Source of the DNA: DAOTXK01 sp034435395
GTDB taxonomy: Bacteria > Chloroflexota > Anaerolineae > Aggregatilineales > Ch27
Assembly (NCBI GenBank): GCA_034435395.1
Contig: DAOTXK010000303.1
Span: forward strand, 1 to 6,876
Length of the DNA stretch: 6,876 nt
Direction of reading: 5' to 3'
Position numbers and translations under genes: made by a program. Below, in pieces: positions 1 to 5,240 of the stretch (the stretch's first letter is position 1; each line of letters begins with the position of its first letter). Under the pieces are notes generated by a model. The model saw nothing but the letters and a program-made list of their open reading frames with translations. It was not told where the DNA came from and ran no database searches.

Positions 1-426
1 GTTCAGGCCCGGCCCCATCCCGCAGTCCGGCACGACGGCGACCCCGGCGGCCCGGGCCTGCTCAGCCAGTTCCAGTTGCCTGAGGACCGTCTCGGTGTGC
101 CCGCCCAGGTCCACCATATGAGTCCGCGCCTGAATCGCGGCCTGCGTGCAGCCCAGGATGTACCGGTACGGCACGGCGCACAGGAACACGTCCACCGGCT
201 CCAGCAGCTCGACCAGCGCATCAAAATCGCGCACGTCCACCCCTGCCCCTGTCGCCACTTCTCGCTCCAGGAGTTGATTGATCCGTTCGGCAGCGCGCGC
301 GGCAGCGCCGGCATCGACGTCGGCCAGCAGGACGCTCGCCGCCCCGCCCCACTTCACCATGTCGTAGGCGGCGGCGGTCCCCTGACGGCCCGCGCCTACC
401 ACAGCATATTTGAACCCTTCGCTCAT
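1..426 (-). CDS. Saccharopine/lysine dehydrogenase-family oxidoreductase, N-terminal part (cut by window edge)
   Basis: The first 142 residues are present; the reading frame is open to base 1, so the C-terminus lies outside the window. The start is ATG at 424-426, preceded by an AAAGGA-type ribosome site about 8 bases upstream. The N-terminus is a Rossmann fold: the dinucleotide loop GAGRQG is at residues 11-16, and an acidic residue (D36 in LLADVD) ends strand 2, which usually favours NAD over NADP. Further on are VDLGGHTE (about 106-113) and PDCGMGPGLN (133-142). These resemble saccharopine dehydrogenase and L-lysine 6-dehydrogenase family members, where a Cys in PDCG lies near the active site. 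The family oxidises or forms the bond at the lysine epsilon carbon, but many members have unknown substrates, so the exact reaction is not assigned. The gene lies 73 bases downstream of the propeller gene on the same strand with no visible terminator between, so it is probably the third gene of the sirtuin unit. Confidence 0.85.
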   Translation of the reverse strand, partial: MSEGFKYAVVGAGRQGTAAAYDMVKWGGAASVLLADVDAGAAARAAERINQLLEREVATGAGVDVRDFDALVELLEPVDVFLCAVPYRYILGCTQAAIQARTHMVDLGGHTETVLRQLELAEQARAAGVAVVPDCGMGPGLN

Positions 427-499
427 CGTCCGTCCTTTGTTGTCAGAGTCGGTCATCACCACAGCCAGCCTGGAGAGGACTGGCCGCGCTCCAGGCGCG

Positions 500-1597
500 C
501 TACTCAATCACGCCGACCAGCGTCGCCCCGGCGACCTGCCGCACCTCGCCGGTCTCCAGAATCAGTTTCCAGGTGCCGTCCTGGCGGGGGTTATAGAGCA
601 GCACGCCACTGCCGTCTTCGGTCCAGGCCAGGGGCAGCAACGGCACCAGGAAATGGTTATAGAGCACCGGACGCTGTGTGCCGGACTCCGCGTCCATCAC
701 GGCCAGCATAAACCGCTCCCGCCCGCTGCCCGCGCTGTCGATGGCCAGGTTGTTGGCCAGGCTGTAAACGGCCTGCCGGCCACCCGGTGCCACCAGCACG
801 GCCCCCGCCATCTCATAGGCGACCGCCAGCGACGGCGCGAACGAATCCACACCCGCCGCCAGGTCCCACAGGCGCAGGCCATACCCGCCCCGGTCGCTGA
901 CCCGCTCCAGCCGGGCGAAAAACTGCCCATCAGCCGAAATGCCAGCTCCGCAGAAACAATTCGGCTCAAAGGGCAGCAACTCCGGCGTAGGCGCTTCGGC
1001 GTCCGTGTTGAGGCGGTAAATTGAGGCATACTGCGGATAAAAGAAATAGCCGCCCACGCCCTGCGGCTGGCGGTCGAAAAAAAACAGGCCGGCGTCGGTC
1101 AGGGCGATGGGCACGGCGCGCAGAAAGGCGTCCGGCCCATCGGTCAGGATCACGCGGGGGGCGGTGCCGTCGGCATGAGCCAGCGTGGTGATCGTCTGGA
1201 TCTGGCCGCCAGCGACCCGGTTGGTCAGCATCCAGGCGATCCACTGCCGATTCGGCGAAACCACCCAATCGATCCGTTGCGTCTCTGGGGCGGGCTGGAT
1301 GAACGGATGCGGCTCGGCTCGTCCGTCCGGCCAGGCGCGGAACATCGCCTGCGTGACCGGGTCCTGGTACAGCACGTAATCGCCCACGATGGTGAAACGG
1401 TCGCCGCGCACGTCGGCGGTGATCGCCTCCGAGGTGACCGGATCGATAAAAAACAGGCGGGACAGCCCACCGTCCGCATGGGGCGGCGCCCGCATGACGT
1501 ACACCTCCACCGGTGACTGGTAACCGCGCTGGGCCTGGGCGACCGGCTCGCCGATCAGCCCGACCAACAGAACCAGCAGCCAGAGGCTACGCCCCAT
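500..1597 (-). CDS. Secreted TolB/PD40-like beta-propeller protein, function unknown
   Basis: This 365-residue protein has a typical Sec signal peptide: R3, a hydrophobic core at residues 5-16, and an AQA signal-peptidase I site at 20-22. It should act outside the membrane. The mature part has at least four repeated blade-like segments of the 'SPDGxxIA' kind: VVSPNRQWIAWM (112-123), GISADGQFFARL (219-230), LVAPGGRQAVYSL (268-280) and AWTEDGSGVLLY (324-335). This pattern is typical of TolB/PD40/WD40-like propellers, which mostly bind proteins or sugars. No catalytic motif, membrane anchor or lipobox is visible. A CxC pair (C214, C216) is the only notable cysteine feature. The ATG at 1595-1597 lies inside the end of the sirtuin gene (11-base overlap) and has a GAGGGAG ribosome site about 9 bases upstream, so translation is probably coupled. 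I do not recognise a named family; fold confidence is moderate and function is unknown. Confidence 0.85.
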   Translation of the reverse strand: MGRSLWLLVLLVGLIGEPVAQAQRGYQSPVEVYVMRAPPHADGGLSRLFFIDPVTSEAITADVRGDRFTIVGDYVLYQDPVTQAMFRAWPDGRAEPHPFIQPAPETQRIDWVVSPNRQWIAWMLTNRVAGGQIQTITTLAHADGTAPRVILTDGPDAFLRAVPIALTDAGLFFFDRQPQGVGGYFFYPQYASIYRLNTDAEAPTPELLPFEPNCFCGAGISADGQFFARLERVSDRGGYGLRLWDLAAGVDSFAPSLAVAYEMAGAVLVAPGGRQAVYSLANNLAIDSAGSGRERFMLAVMDAESGTQRPVLYNHFLVPLLPLAWTEDGSGVLLYNPRQDGTWKLILETGEVRQVAGATLVGVIE

Positions 1598-2387
1598 GCC
1601 CCGGCACTCCCTCGCCCCGCTGGTCCCGGATGGCCCGAACCACCTGTGGCAACACCTCGCCGGATGGCCCTTGCAGCCAGAGGTCGGCCATGCGGGTGAT
1701 GGTGCTGGGATTCGGATTGACCTCGACGATCACCGCCCCGCTTCGCTTCGCCAGAAACGGCAGGCTGGCCGCTGGCTGCACCAAACCCGAGGTGCCGACG
1801 ACCAGCATGACATCGGCCCCTTCGGCCAGCCCTATAGCCCGCTCAAGGTGCGCCTGGGGCAGCGCCTCGCCAAACCACACCACGTCGGGACGGACCCATG
1901 CCCCGCAGTGCGGGCAGCGCGGCGGCCCCGCCGCCGGATCATGATCGTCCAACGACGCGAGGTTGATGATCGTCGGCTCACCCTGGCAGTTGGCGACGCA
2001 TTTGTTGTGCATGATCGCGCCGTGCAGCGGGACGGTGTCCTTGCTGCCAGCGCGCTGATGCAGGTCATCCACGTTCTGCGTGATCACGGCCACCTGCGGC
2101 ACCAGGTCTTCCAGCGCCACCAGCGCGTAATGGCCGGGATTGGGCTGCGCCGCCTGCACCAGCCCCCGGCGGTATGCGTACCAGTCCCAGACCAGCTTGG
2201 GGTTGCGGCGAAACGCCTCCGGCGTGGCCAGTTGTTCCGGATCATAGCGCGCCCACCACCCGTCCAGCGCGTCGCGGAAGGTCGGCACGCCGCTTTCCTT
2301 GCTGACACCGGCCCCGGTCGTGACCACCAAGCGCTGGCTGCTCCCAACCAGCCTGGCAGCCTGGGTAATGCTCTCCCGCAAGCTCAT
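1587..2387 (-). CDS. cobB: NAD-dependent protein deacylase, class III-type sirtuin (Sir2/CobB/SIRT5-like)
   Basis: This 266-residue sirtuin removes acyl groups from protein lysines using NAD, releasing nicotinamide and O-acyl-ADP-ribose in the cytoplasm. Visible motifs are the NAD loop GAGVSKESGVPTFRD (25-39), TQNVDDLH (103-110), catalytic H122 in LHGA, a zinc site with C130/C134 and C158/C161, RPDVVWFGE (166-174), VVGTS (196-200) and VEVNP (221-225). WYAYRR (69-74) supplies Y70 and R73, which match the Tyr/Arg pair that lets SIRT5 and E. coli CobB accept succinyl or malonyl lysine; class III activity is inferred from that. The frame stays open upstream to a GTG at 2456, but the family begins near MSLRES, so the ATG at 2385-2387 is chosen. 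A GGAGG lies about 15 bases upstream, which is rather far. The 3' end overlaps the propeller gene. A divergent S1C protease lies upstream. Confidence 0.95.
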   Translation of the reverse strand: MSLRESITQAARLVGSSQRLVVTTGAGVSKESGVPTFRDALDGWWARYDPEQLATPEAFRRNPKLVWDWYAYRRGLVQAAQPNPGHYALVALEDLVPQVAVITQNVDDLHQRAGSKDTVPLHGAIMHNKCVANCQGEPTIINLASLDDHDPAAGPPRCPHCGAWVRPDVVWFGEALPQAHLERAIGLAEGADVMLVVGTSGLVQPAASLPFLAKRSGAVIVEVNPNPSTITRMADLWLQGPSGEVLPQVVRAIRDQRGEGVPGHGA

Positions 2388-2427
2388 AGGCGCACTCGTG
2401 TGCCTCCATGGTGGCGAACCGCCGCCT

Positions 2428-2436
2428 ATTCTAGCA
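2428..2436 (-). promoter_or_regulatory. Extended -10 promoter for the sirtuin unit
   Basis: On the minus strand this reads TGCTAGAAT, a TGn extension followed by a TAGAAT -10 hexamer. It lies about 40 bases upstream of the sirtuin ATG and would give a leader of about 34 bases. The -35 region (GTGGGC at 17-base spacing) is poor, as is usual for extended -10 promoters. The surrounding GC-rich DNA makes the AT-rich hexamer stand out. Inferred from sequence only. Confidence 0.5.
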
Positions 2437-2491
2437 CATCCGCCGCTTCGGCCCACGCGCCGCCCCCTGAATAAGAAATGTGTCAGAAATC

Positions 2492-2508
2492 CAGACCCCT
2501 ATTGTCTG
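2492..2508. promoter_or_regulatory. Operator-like inverted repeat over the protease -35
   Basis: CAGAC (2492-2496) and GTCTG (2504-2508) form a perfect 5-base inverted repeat around a 7-base centre, overlapping the putative -35 hexamer (2502-2507). A dimeric repressor bound here would block polymerase. The half-sites are short, so chance occurrence is possible. No regulator gene lies in the window. Confidence 0.3.
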
Positions 2509-2531
2509 CTAATAGATACTGAACCTATACT
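2502..2531 (+). promoter_or_regulatory. Sigma70-type promoter for the S1C protease gene
   Basis: TTGTCT (2502-2507) and TATACT (2526-2531) are separated by 18 bases in an AT-rich island within GC-rich DNA. Transcription would begin near 2538, leaving a leader of about 90 bases before the protease ATG. Each hexamer matches the consensus at four or more positions. The element lies in the divergent spacer, about 66 bases from the sirtuin -10 on the other strand. Confidence 0.55.
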
Positions 2532-2534
2532 GAA
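2516..2534 (+). promoter_or_regulatory. Direct repeat ATACTGAA x2, 11-base period, over the protease -10
   Basis: ATACTGAA occurs at 2516-2523 and again at 2527-2534. The repeat period is 11 bases, about one helical turn, so both copies face the same side of the DNA. The second copy contains most of the -10 hexamer TATACT. Tandem sites of this spacing are common for response regulators and other activators or repressors, but here that is inference. Confidence 0.35.
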
Positions 2535-2616
2535 GTCACGCCTTCTGAAGAGACTCCCGTCGCAGGAGAGCCTGGGCGGCGAGTGCGGCGCAGAAAGCGG
2601 GAAACGGATACCTAAC

Positions 2617-2622
2617 AAGGAG
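2617..2622 (+). promoter_or_regulatory. Ribosome binding site fixing the protease start
   Basis: AAGGAG lies 9 bases before the ATG at 2632. The frame is open upstream to a TTG at 2299, but that extension runs antisense through the sirtuin N-terminus and the promoters. This strong site settles the start at 2632. Confidence 0.8.
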
Positions 2623-2631
2623 CGCAACCTC

Positions 2632-3612
2632 ATGACCACCCTGGAAGCGGCTCAAGCCACGCTTGAGACCTACAGTCAGGCGATCCAGACTATCGTTGGC
2701 GTTGTCGCGCCCGCCGTGGTCCGCGTGCAGGCGAGCCGGGGCGGGGGCGGCCACTGGAAACGGGGCCGCGCCCGGACCAATCACGGGTCCGGCGTCATCA
2801 TCGACGCCCAAGCGGGCCACATCGTCACCAACTTCCACGTCGTCCGCGATTCCGAGACCGTCCAGGTGCATCTGCACGATGGCACCGCGCTCCGAGGTGA
2901 AGTCCTCGGCGCGGATGCTGACGCCGATCTGGCTCTCGTTCGGATCGAAGCGCCGGACCTCACCGCCGCGTCGTGGGGCGATTCCGGCGCGTTGTCGGTC
3001 GGCAGCGTGGTGATTTCGCTGGGCAACCCCGACGGCGATAGCGGGGTGGCCACCACCGGCATCGTCAGCGCCCGGGGCCGACGGCTGCGCGGCCCGTCCG
3101 GACGCCTGCTGGAAGACCTGATCCAGACCTCCACCATCTTTAACCCCGGCATGAGCGGCGGCCCGCTGGTCAACAGCGCCGGGCAGGTCGTCGGCATCAA
3201 CACCGCCAGCCTGATCGAGGCCCAGGGCGTCAACCTGGCGATCAGCAGCGCCACCGCCCGGAAGCTGGCCCAGGACCTGGTCGCCTTTGGCCAGGTGCGC
3301 CGCCCGGTGCTGGGCATCGCCGGGGAACGGGAGCGCCTCTACCATGGCCTGGTCCGGCACCATCGACTGGACCAGTCACACGGCGTCTACATCCACGAAG
3401 TGCGGGAAGGCAGCCCGGCTGCCCGCGCCGGAATCGCCCCTGGGGACATCCTGATCGGCGCTGACGGCGCAGTGGTGGAAGGGCTGGACGACCTGCACCG
3501 CATCCTGAGCGGCAAGTCATCCGGCGACCAGATGACCGTCCGCCTGCTCCGCGAGCTGGACCTGATCGAAGTCACGGTGACGCTGACCATGCCGGGCGAA
3601 CCATCGGCCTGA
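2632..3612 (+). CDS. S1C-family (HtrA/Deg-like) serine protease with one C-terminal PDZ domain
   Basis: This 326-residue protein has a trypsin-like domain (about 15-220) followed by one PDZ domain (about 225-320, with the GVYIHEV, SPAARAGI and PGDILIGADG elements). The catalytic triad reads H69 in TNFHVV, D99 in DADLALVRI and S175 in NPGMSGGPL. HtrA/Deg proteases degrade or hold misfolded proteins, and the PDZ domain binds exposed C-termini. The residue before the nucleophile pair is M174, where the family normally has Asn (GNSGGP). The N-terminus (MTTLEAAQATLETYSQAIQ) is polar, with no signal peptide, lipobox or membrane helix, so as read it would be cytoplasmic, whereas most relatives are exported or anchored. 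Start choice rests on the AAGGAG site. The gene has its own promoter and terminator and so is probably monocistronic. Many S1C relatives of this length exist; the physiological substrate is unknown. Confidence 0.93.
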   Translation: MTTLEAAQATLETYSQAIQTIVGVVAPAVVRVQASRGGGGHWKRGRARTNHGSGVIIDAQAGHIVTNFHVVRDSETVQVHLHDGTALRGEVLGADADADLALVRIEAPDLTAASWGDSGALSVGSVVISLGNPDGDSGVATTGIVSARGRRLRGPSGRLLEDLIQTSTIFNPGMSGGPLVNSAGQVVGINTASLIEAQGVNLAISSATARKLAQDLVAFGQVRRPVLGIAGERERLYHGLVRHHRLDQSHGVYIHEVREGSPAARAGIAPGDILIGADGAVVEGLDDLHRILSGKSSGDQMTVRLLRELDLIEVTVTLTMPGEPSA

Positions 3613-3634
3613 GCGCCATCGGCGGCGAGATAAA

Positions 3635-3671
3635 CCGCCCCGATCGGCCTGATCGGGGCGGCGTTTGTTTC
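3635..3671 (+). terminator. Intrinsic (Rho-independent) terminator after the protease gene
   Basis: A perfect 11-base stem, CCGCCCCGATC (3635-3645) with GATCGGGGCGG (3651-3661), closes a 5-base loop (GGCCT). It is followed by GCGTTTGTTTCT, a T-rich tract. It starts 22 bases after the protease stop codon. An AAA run precedes the stem, so a weak reverse-direction terminator is conceivable, but no minus-strand gene ends here. Confidence 0.85.
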
Positions 3672-3738
3672 TCTGACCCATGCACGACCCGGTGCCTGAT
3701 TTTCTTCGACAAAGTTGCTGGTTGATCACTCCAGCCGA

Positions 3739-3768
3739 TTGCCCGATTGGAGCGGGTTCCGGTATGAT
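3739..3768 (+). promoter_or_regulatory. Promoter for the SDR-DinB unit
   Basis: TTGCCC (3739-3744) and TATGAT (3763-3768) are separated by 18 bases. The predicted start is near 3775, about 40 bases before the SDR ATG. It lies just after the protease terminator, which supports a fresh transcription start for the next two genes. The -10 is good; the -35 matches at four of six positions. Confidence 0.5.
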
Positions 3769-3804
3769 CAGACATTTGAACACCGAACGTGCGGTTTACC
3801 TTCC

Positions 3805-3812
3805 AGAGGAAG
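3805..3812 (+). promoter_or_regulatory. Ribosome binding site fixing the SDR start
   Basis: AGAGGAAG lies directly before CACC and the ATG at 3817, with 6 bases between GAGGA and ATG. It selects this ATG over the in-frame TTG at 3715, which lies upstream of the predicted promoter. Confidence 0.75.
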
Positions 3813-3816
3813 CACC

Positions 3817-4599
3817 ATGCAGCAATCACTGACCGATAAAGTGGCGCTGGTGACCGGCTCAGCCCACCGGGTGGGTAAGGCCATCGCCCTGGCCCTGGCG
3901 GCGGAAGGGGTGCATATCACCGTGCACTACTTCGGCGCGGAGGAAGCAGCCCACAGCACCGTCCGGGAGATCAAGAGCTTTGGCGTGGATGCCATCAGCT
4001 GCCAGGCTGATCAATCCGACCCGCAGCAGGTTAACCGCCTGTTCGACGCCATCCACGAGCATTTCGGGCAGCTGGACATCCTGGTCAACAGCGCCAATAT
4101 GTTCAAAAAGACTGACTTCCTGGATATCTCGTATGACGAATGGCAACGCGTGATCGCCGTCAACCTGACCGGGCCGTTCCTGGTCAGCCAGGCCGCCGCC
4201 CGCCAGATGCTCCGGCAGGACCCGCCCGGCGGGGTGATCATCACCATCCTGGATAACAGCGCCCTGCAACCCTGGCCGCAGTTCCCCCATCACAGCGTCG
4301 CCAAAGGCGGGCTGCTGACGCTCACCAAGGTGATGGCTCGCCGCCTGGCCCCGGCGATCCGGGTCAACGCCATTGCGCCGGGACCGGTGCTGAAGGAGCC
4401 AGGCCGCAGCGACGAAAGCTGGGCGCAACTGGCCGCGCGGCTCCCGCTCCAACGCCCCGGCACGCCAGAAGATGTGGGCCGCGCCGTGGTTTATCTGGCC
4501 CGCGAGGATTTCCTGACGGGCGTCGTGCTCAACGTTGACGGCGGCGAGGTGCTGACGGATTCAGGGGCCGAGTCCAAACCGCGCGCCGACCGGTTGTGA
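3817..4599 (+). CDS. Short-chain dehydrogenase/reductase, pteridine reductase-like, with His replacing the catalytic Tyr
   Basis: This 260-residue cytoplasmic SDR is of classical length. The cofactor loop is TGSAHRVG (13-20), a form seen in pteridine reductase (PTR1/FolM-like) SDRs, where the Arg (R18) and the following VHY (36-38) contact NADPH. VNSANMF (90-96) follows; F96 aligns by eye with the PTR1 Phe that stacks on the pterin ring. N116 is the structural Asn. At the active site D146 sits 13 residues before H159, and K163 four after, giving D-H-K; PTR1 uses D-Y-K. His in place of the normally invariant Tyr is the main oddity, and it is plainly encoded (CAC at 4291). The C-terminal part has RVNAIAPGP (about 184-192) and VLNVDGGE. 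Substrate is unknown; a pterin or other carbonyl reductase is plausible if active. The stop overlaps a GTG that could start the next gene, so the pair is likely co-transcribed. Confidence 0.92.
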   Translation: MQQSLTDKVALVTGSAHRVGKAIALALAAEGVHITVHYFGAEEAAHSTVREIKSFGVDAISCQADQSDPQQVNRLFDAIHEHFGQLDILVNSANMFKKTDFLDISYDEWQRVIAVNLTGPFLVSQAAARQMLRQDPPGGVIITILDNSALQPWPQFPHHSVAKGGLLTLTKVMARRLAPAIRVNAIAPGPVLKEPGRSDESWAQLAARLPLQRPGTPEDVGRAVVYLAREDFLTGVVLNVDGGEVLTDSGAESKPRADRL

Positions 4600-4643
4600 C
4601 AGCTCCGTCGCGGTTCTGTGAGCCACGGCAGTCGGCGAACCCC

Positions 4644-5204
4644 ATGATCGACCACCGTCAGAGCGCCCTGGTCAAACGCCTGGCCAACGAAGGACTGAAG
4701 ACGCTGGACTTCTTCCGCGCCCTCAGCCCGGAGGAGCGATCACAGCCGGTGTACGTGGCGGGTTCCGGCTGGACGCCGCATGACATCCTCTGCCACCTGC
4801 TCAGCGCTGAGCAGGGTTTTCACCACCTCATCAGCGACATCTTACTCGGCGGACCGGGCGCGCCGGAAGATATGGACATCGACGCTTTTAACGAGCAGCA
4901 GGTCCGGGGGATGGCCGGCGCGGACTTCGCTACCGCCCTCCAGGCCCTGTCGCAGGCGCGTGTGACGACGCTGGAGATCGTCCGCACCCTGCGCCCGGGG
5001 GACCTCGACCGCCAGGGACGACATCCCCTCCTGGGCATCGTCACCCTCGAACAAATGCTCAAACTCATCTACCGCCATGCCATGATCCACCAGCGGGACA
5101 TCCGCCGCGCCATCCAGCAGGGAAGCCCGGTCGATGCCCGCCCAGCGCCGACCCCAGCCGCTGATCGGCGGGCACCTGGCAGCGGCCAGGCCAGTCCCGG
5201 ATAA
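4644..5204 (+). CDS. DinB-like four-helix-bundle protein, putative metal-dependent
   Basis: This 186-residue protein has the layout of the DinB/YfiT-like superfamily: helical throughout, with a WTPHDILCHLLSAEQ segment (43-57) and an RHAMIHQRDI segment (144-153). H51 together with H145 and H149 (HxxxH) fits the three-His metal site of the family. Members include thiol-dependent S-transferases using bacillithiol or mycothiol, but most are uncharacterised, so no reaction is assigned. The last 26 or so residues are Pro/Ala/Arg-rich and probably disordered. The start is uncertain. The ATG at 4644 fits the domain boundary but has no clear ribosome site. A GTG at 4596 overlaps the SDR stop codon by four bases and would add 16 residues through translational coupling. 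The gene is cotranscribed with the SDR and convergent with pcm, 36 bases away, with no obvious terminator in that gap. Confidence 0.85.
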   Translation: MIDHRQSALVKRLANEGLKTLDFFRALSPEERSQPVYVAGSGWTPHDILCHLLSAEQGFHHLISDILLGGPGAPEDMDIDAFNEQQVRGMAGADFATALQALSQARVTTLEIVRTLRPGDLDRQGRHPLLGIVTLEQMLKLIYRHAMIHQRDIRRAIQQGSPVDARPAPTPAADRRAPGSGQASPG

Positions 5205-5240
5205 CGCGCCATGCCTCCCTGGTCCCCGATCAGTTGGCAG

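Noticed and set aside
76..1024. Two overlapping plus-strand open frames opposite the dehydrogenase and propeller genes
   Set aside because: Both have Arg/Pro/His-rich shadow composition, while the minus strand has a clear Rossmann fold and a signal peptide plus propeller repeats.
1596..2474. 292-codon open frame on the plus strand opposite the sirtuin
   Set aside because: It is the antisense shadow of a gene with full sirtuin motifs. Its translation is Arg/His/Pro-rich with no domain, a usual artefact in GC-rich DNA.
2299..2631. N-terminal extension of the S1C protease from a TTG, with a mildly hydrophobic stretch resembling a signal peptide
   Set aside because: The stretch is antisense to the sirtuin coding region and lies upstream of the promoter. 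A strong AAGGAG site points to 2632.
2536..3363. 275-codon open frame on the minus strand opposite the S1C protease
   Set aside because: It runs antisense to the catalytic domain, has low-complexity Gly/Ala/Asp composition and no recognisable motif, and has no ribosome site of note.
3715..3816. N-terminal extension of the SDR from a TTG
   Set aside because: It would begin before the predicted promoter -10. The SDR fold starts right after the ATG at 3817, which has a good ribosome site.
5175..5190. Hairpin CCTGGC-AGCG-GCCAGG as terminator between the convergent DinB-like and pcm genes
   Set aside because: It lies inside the DinB-like coding region, has only a 6-base stem and has no T-tract on either side.
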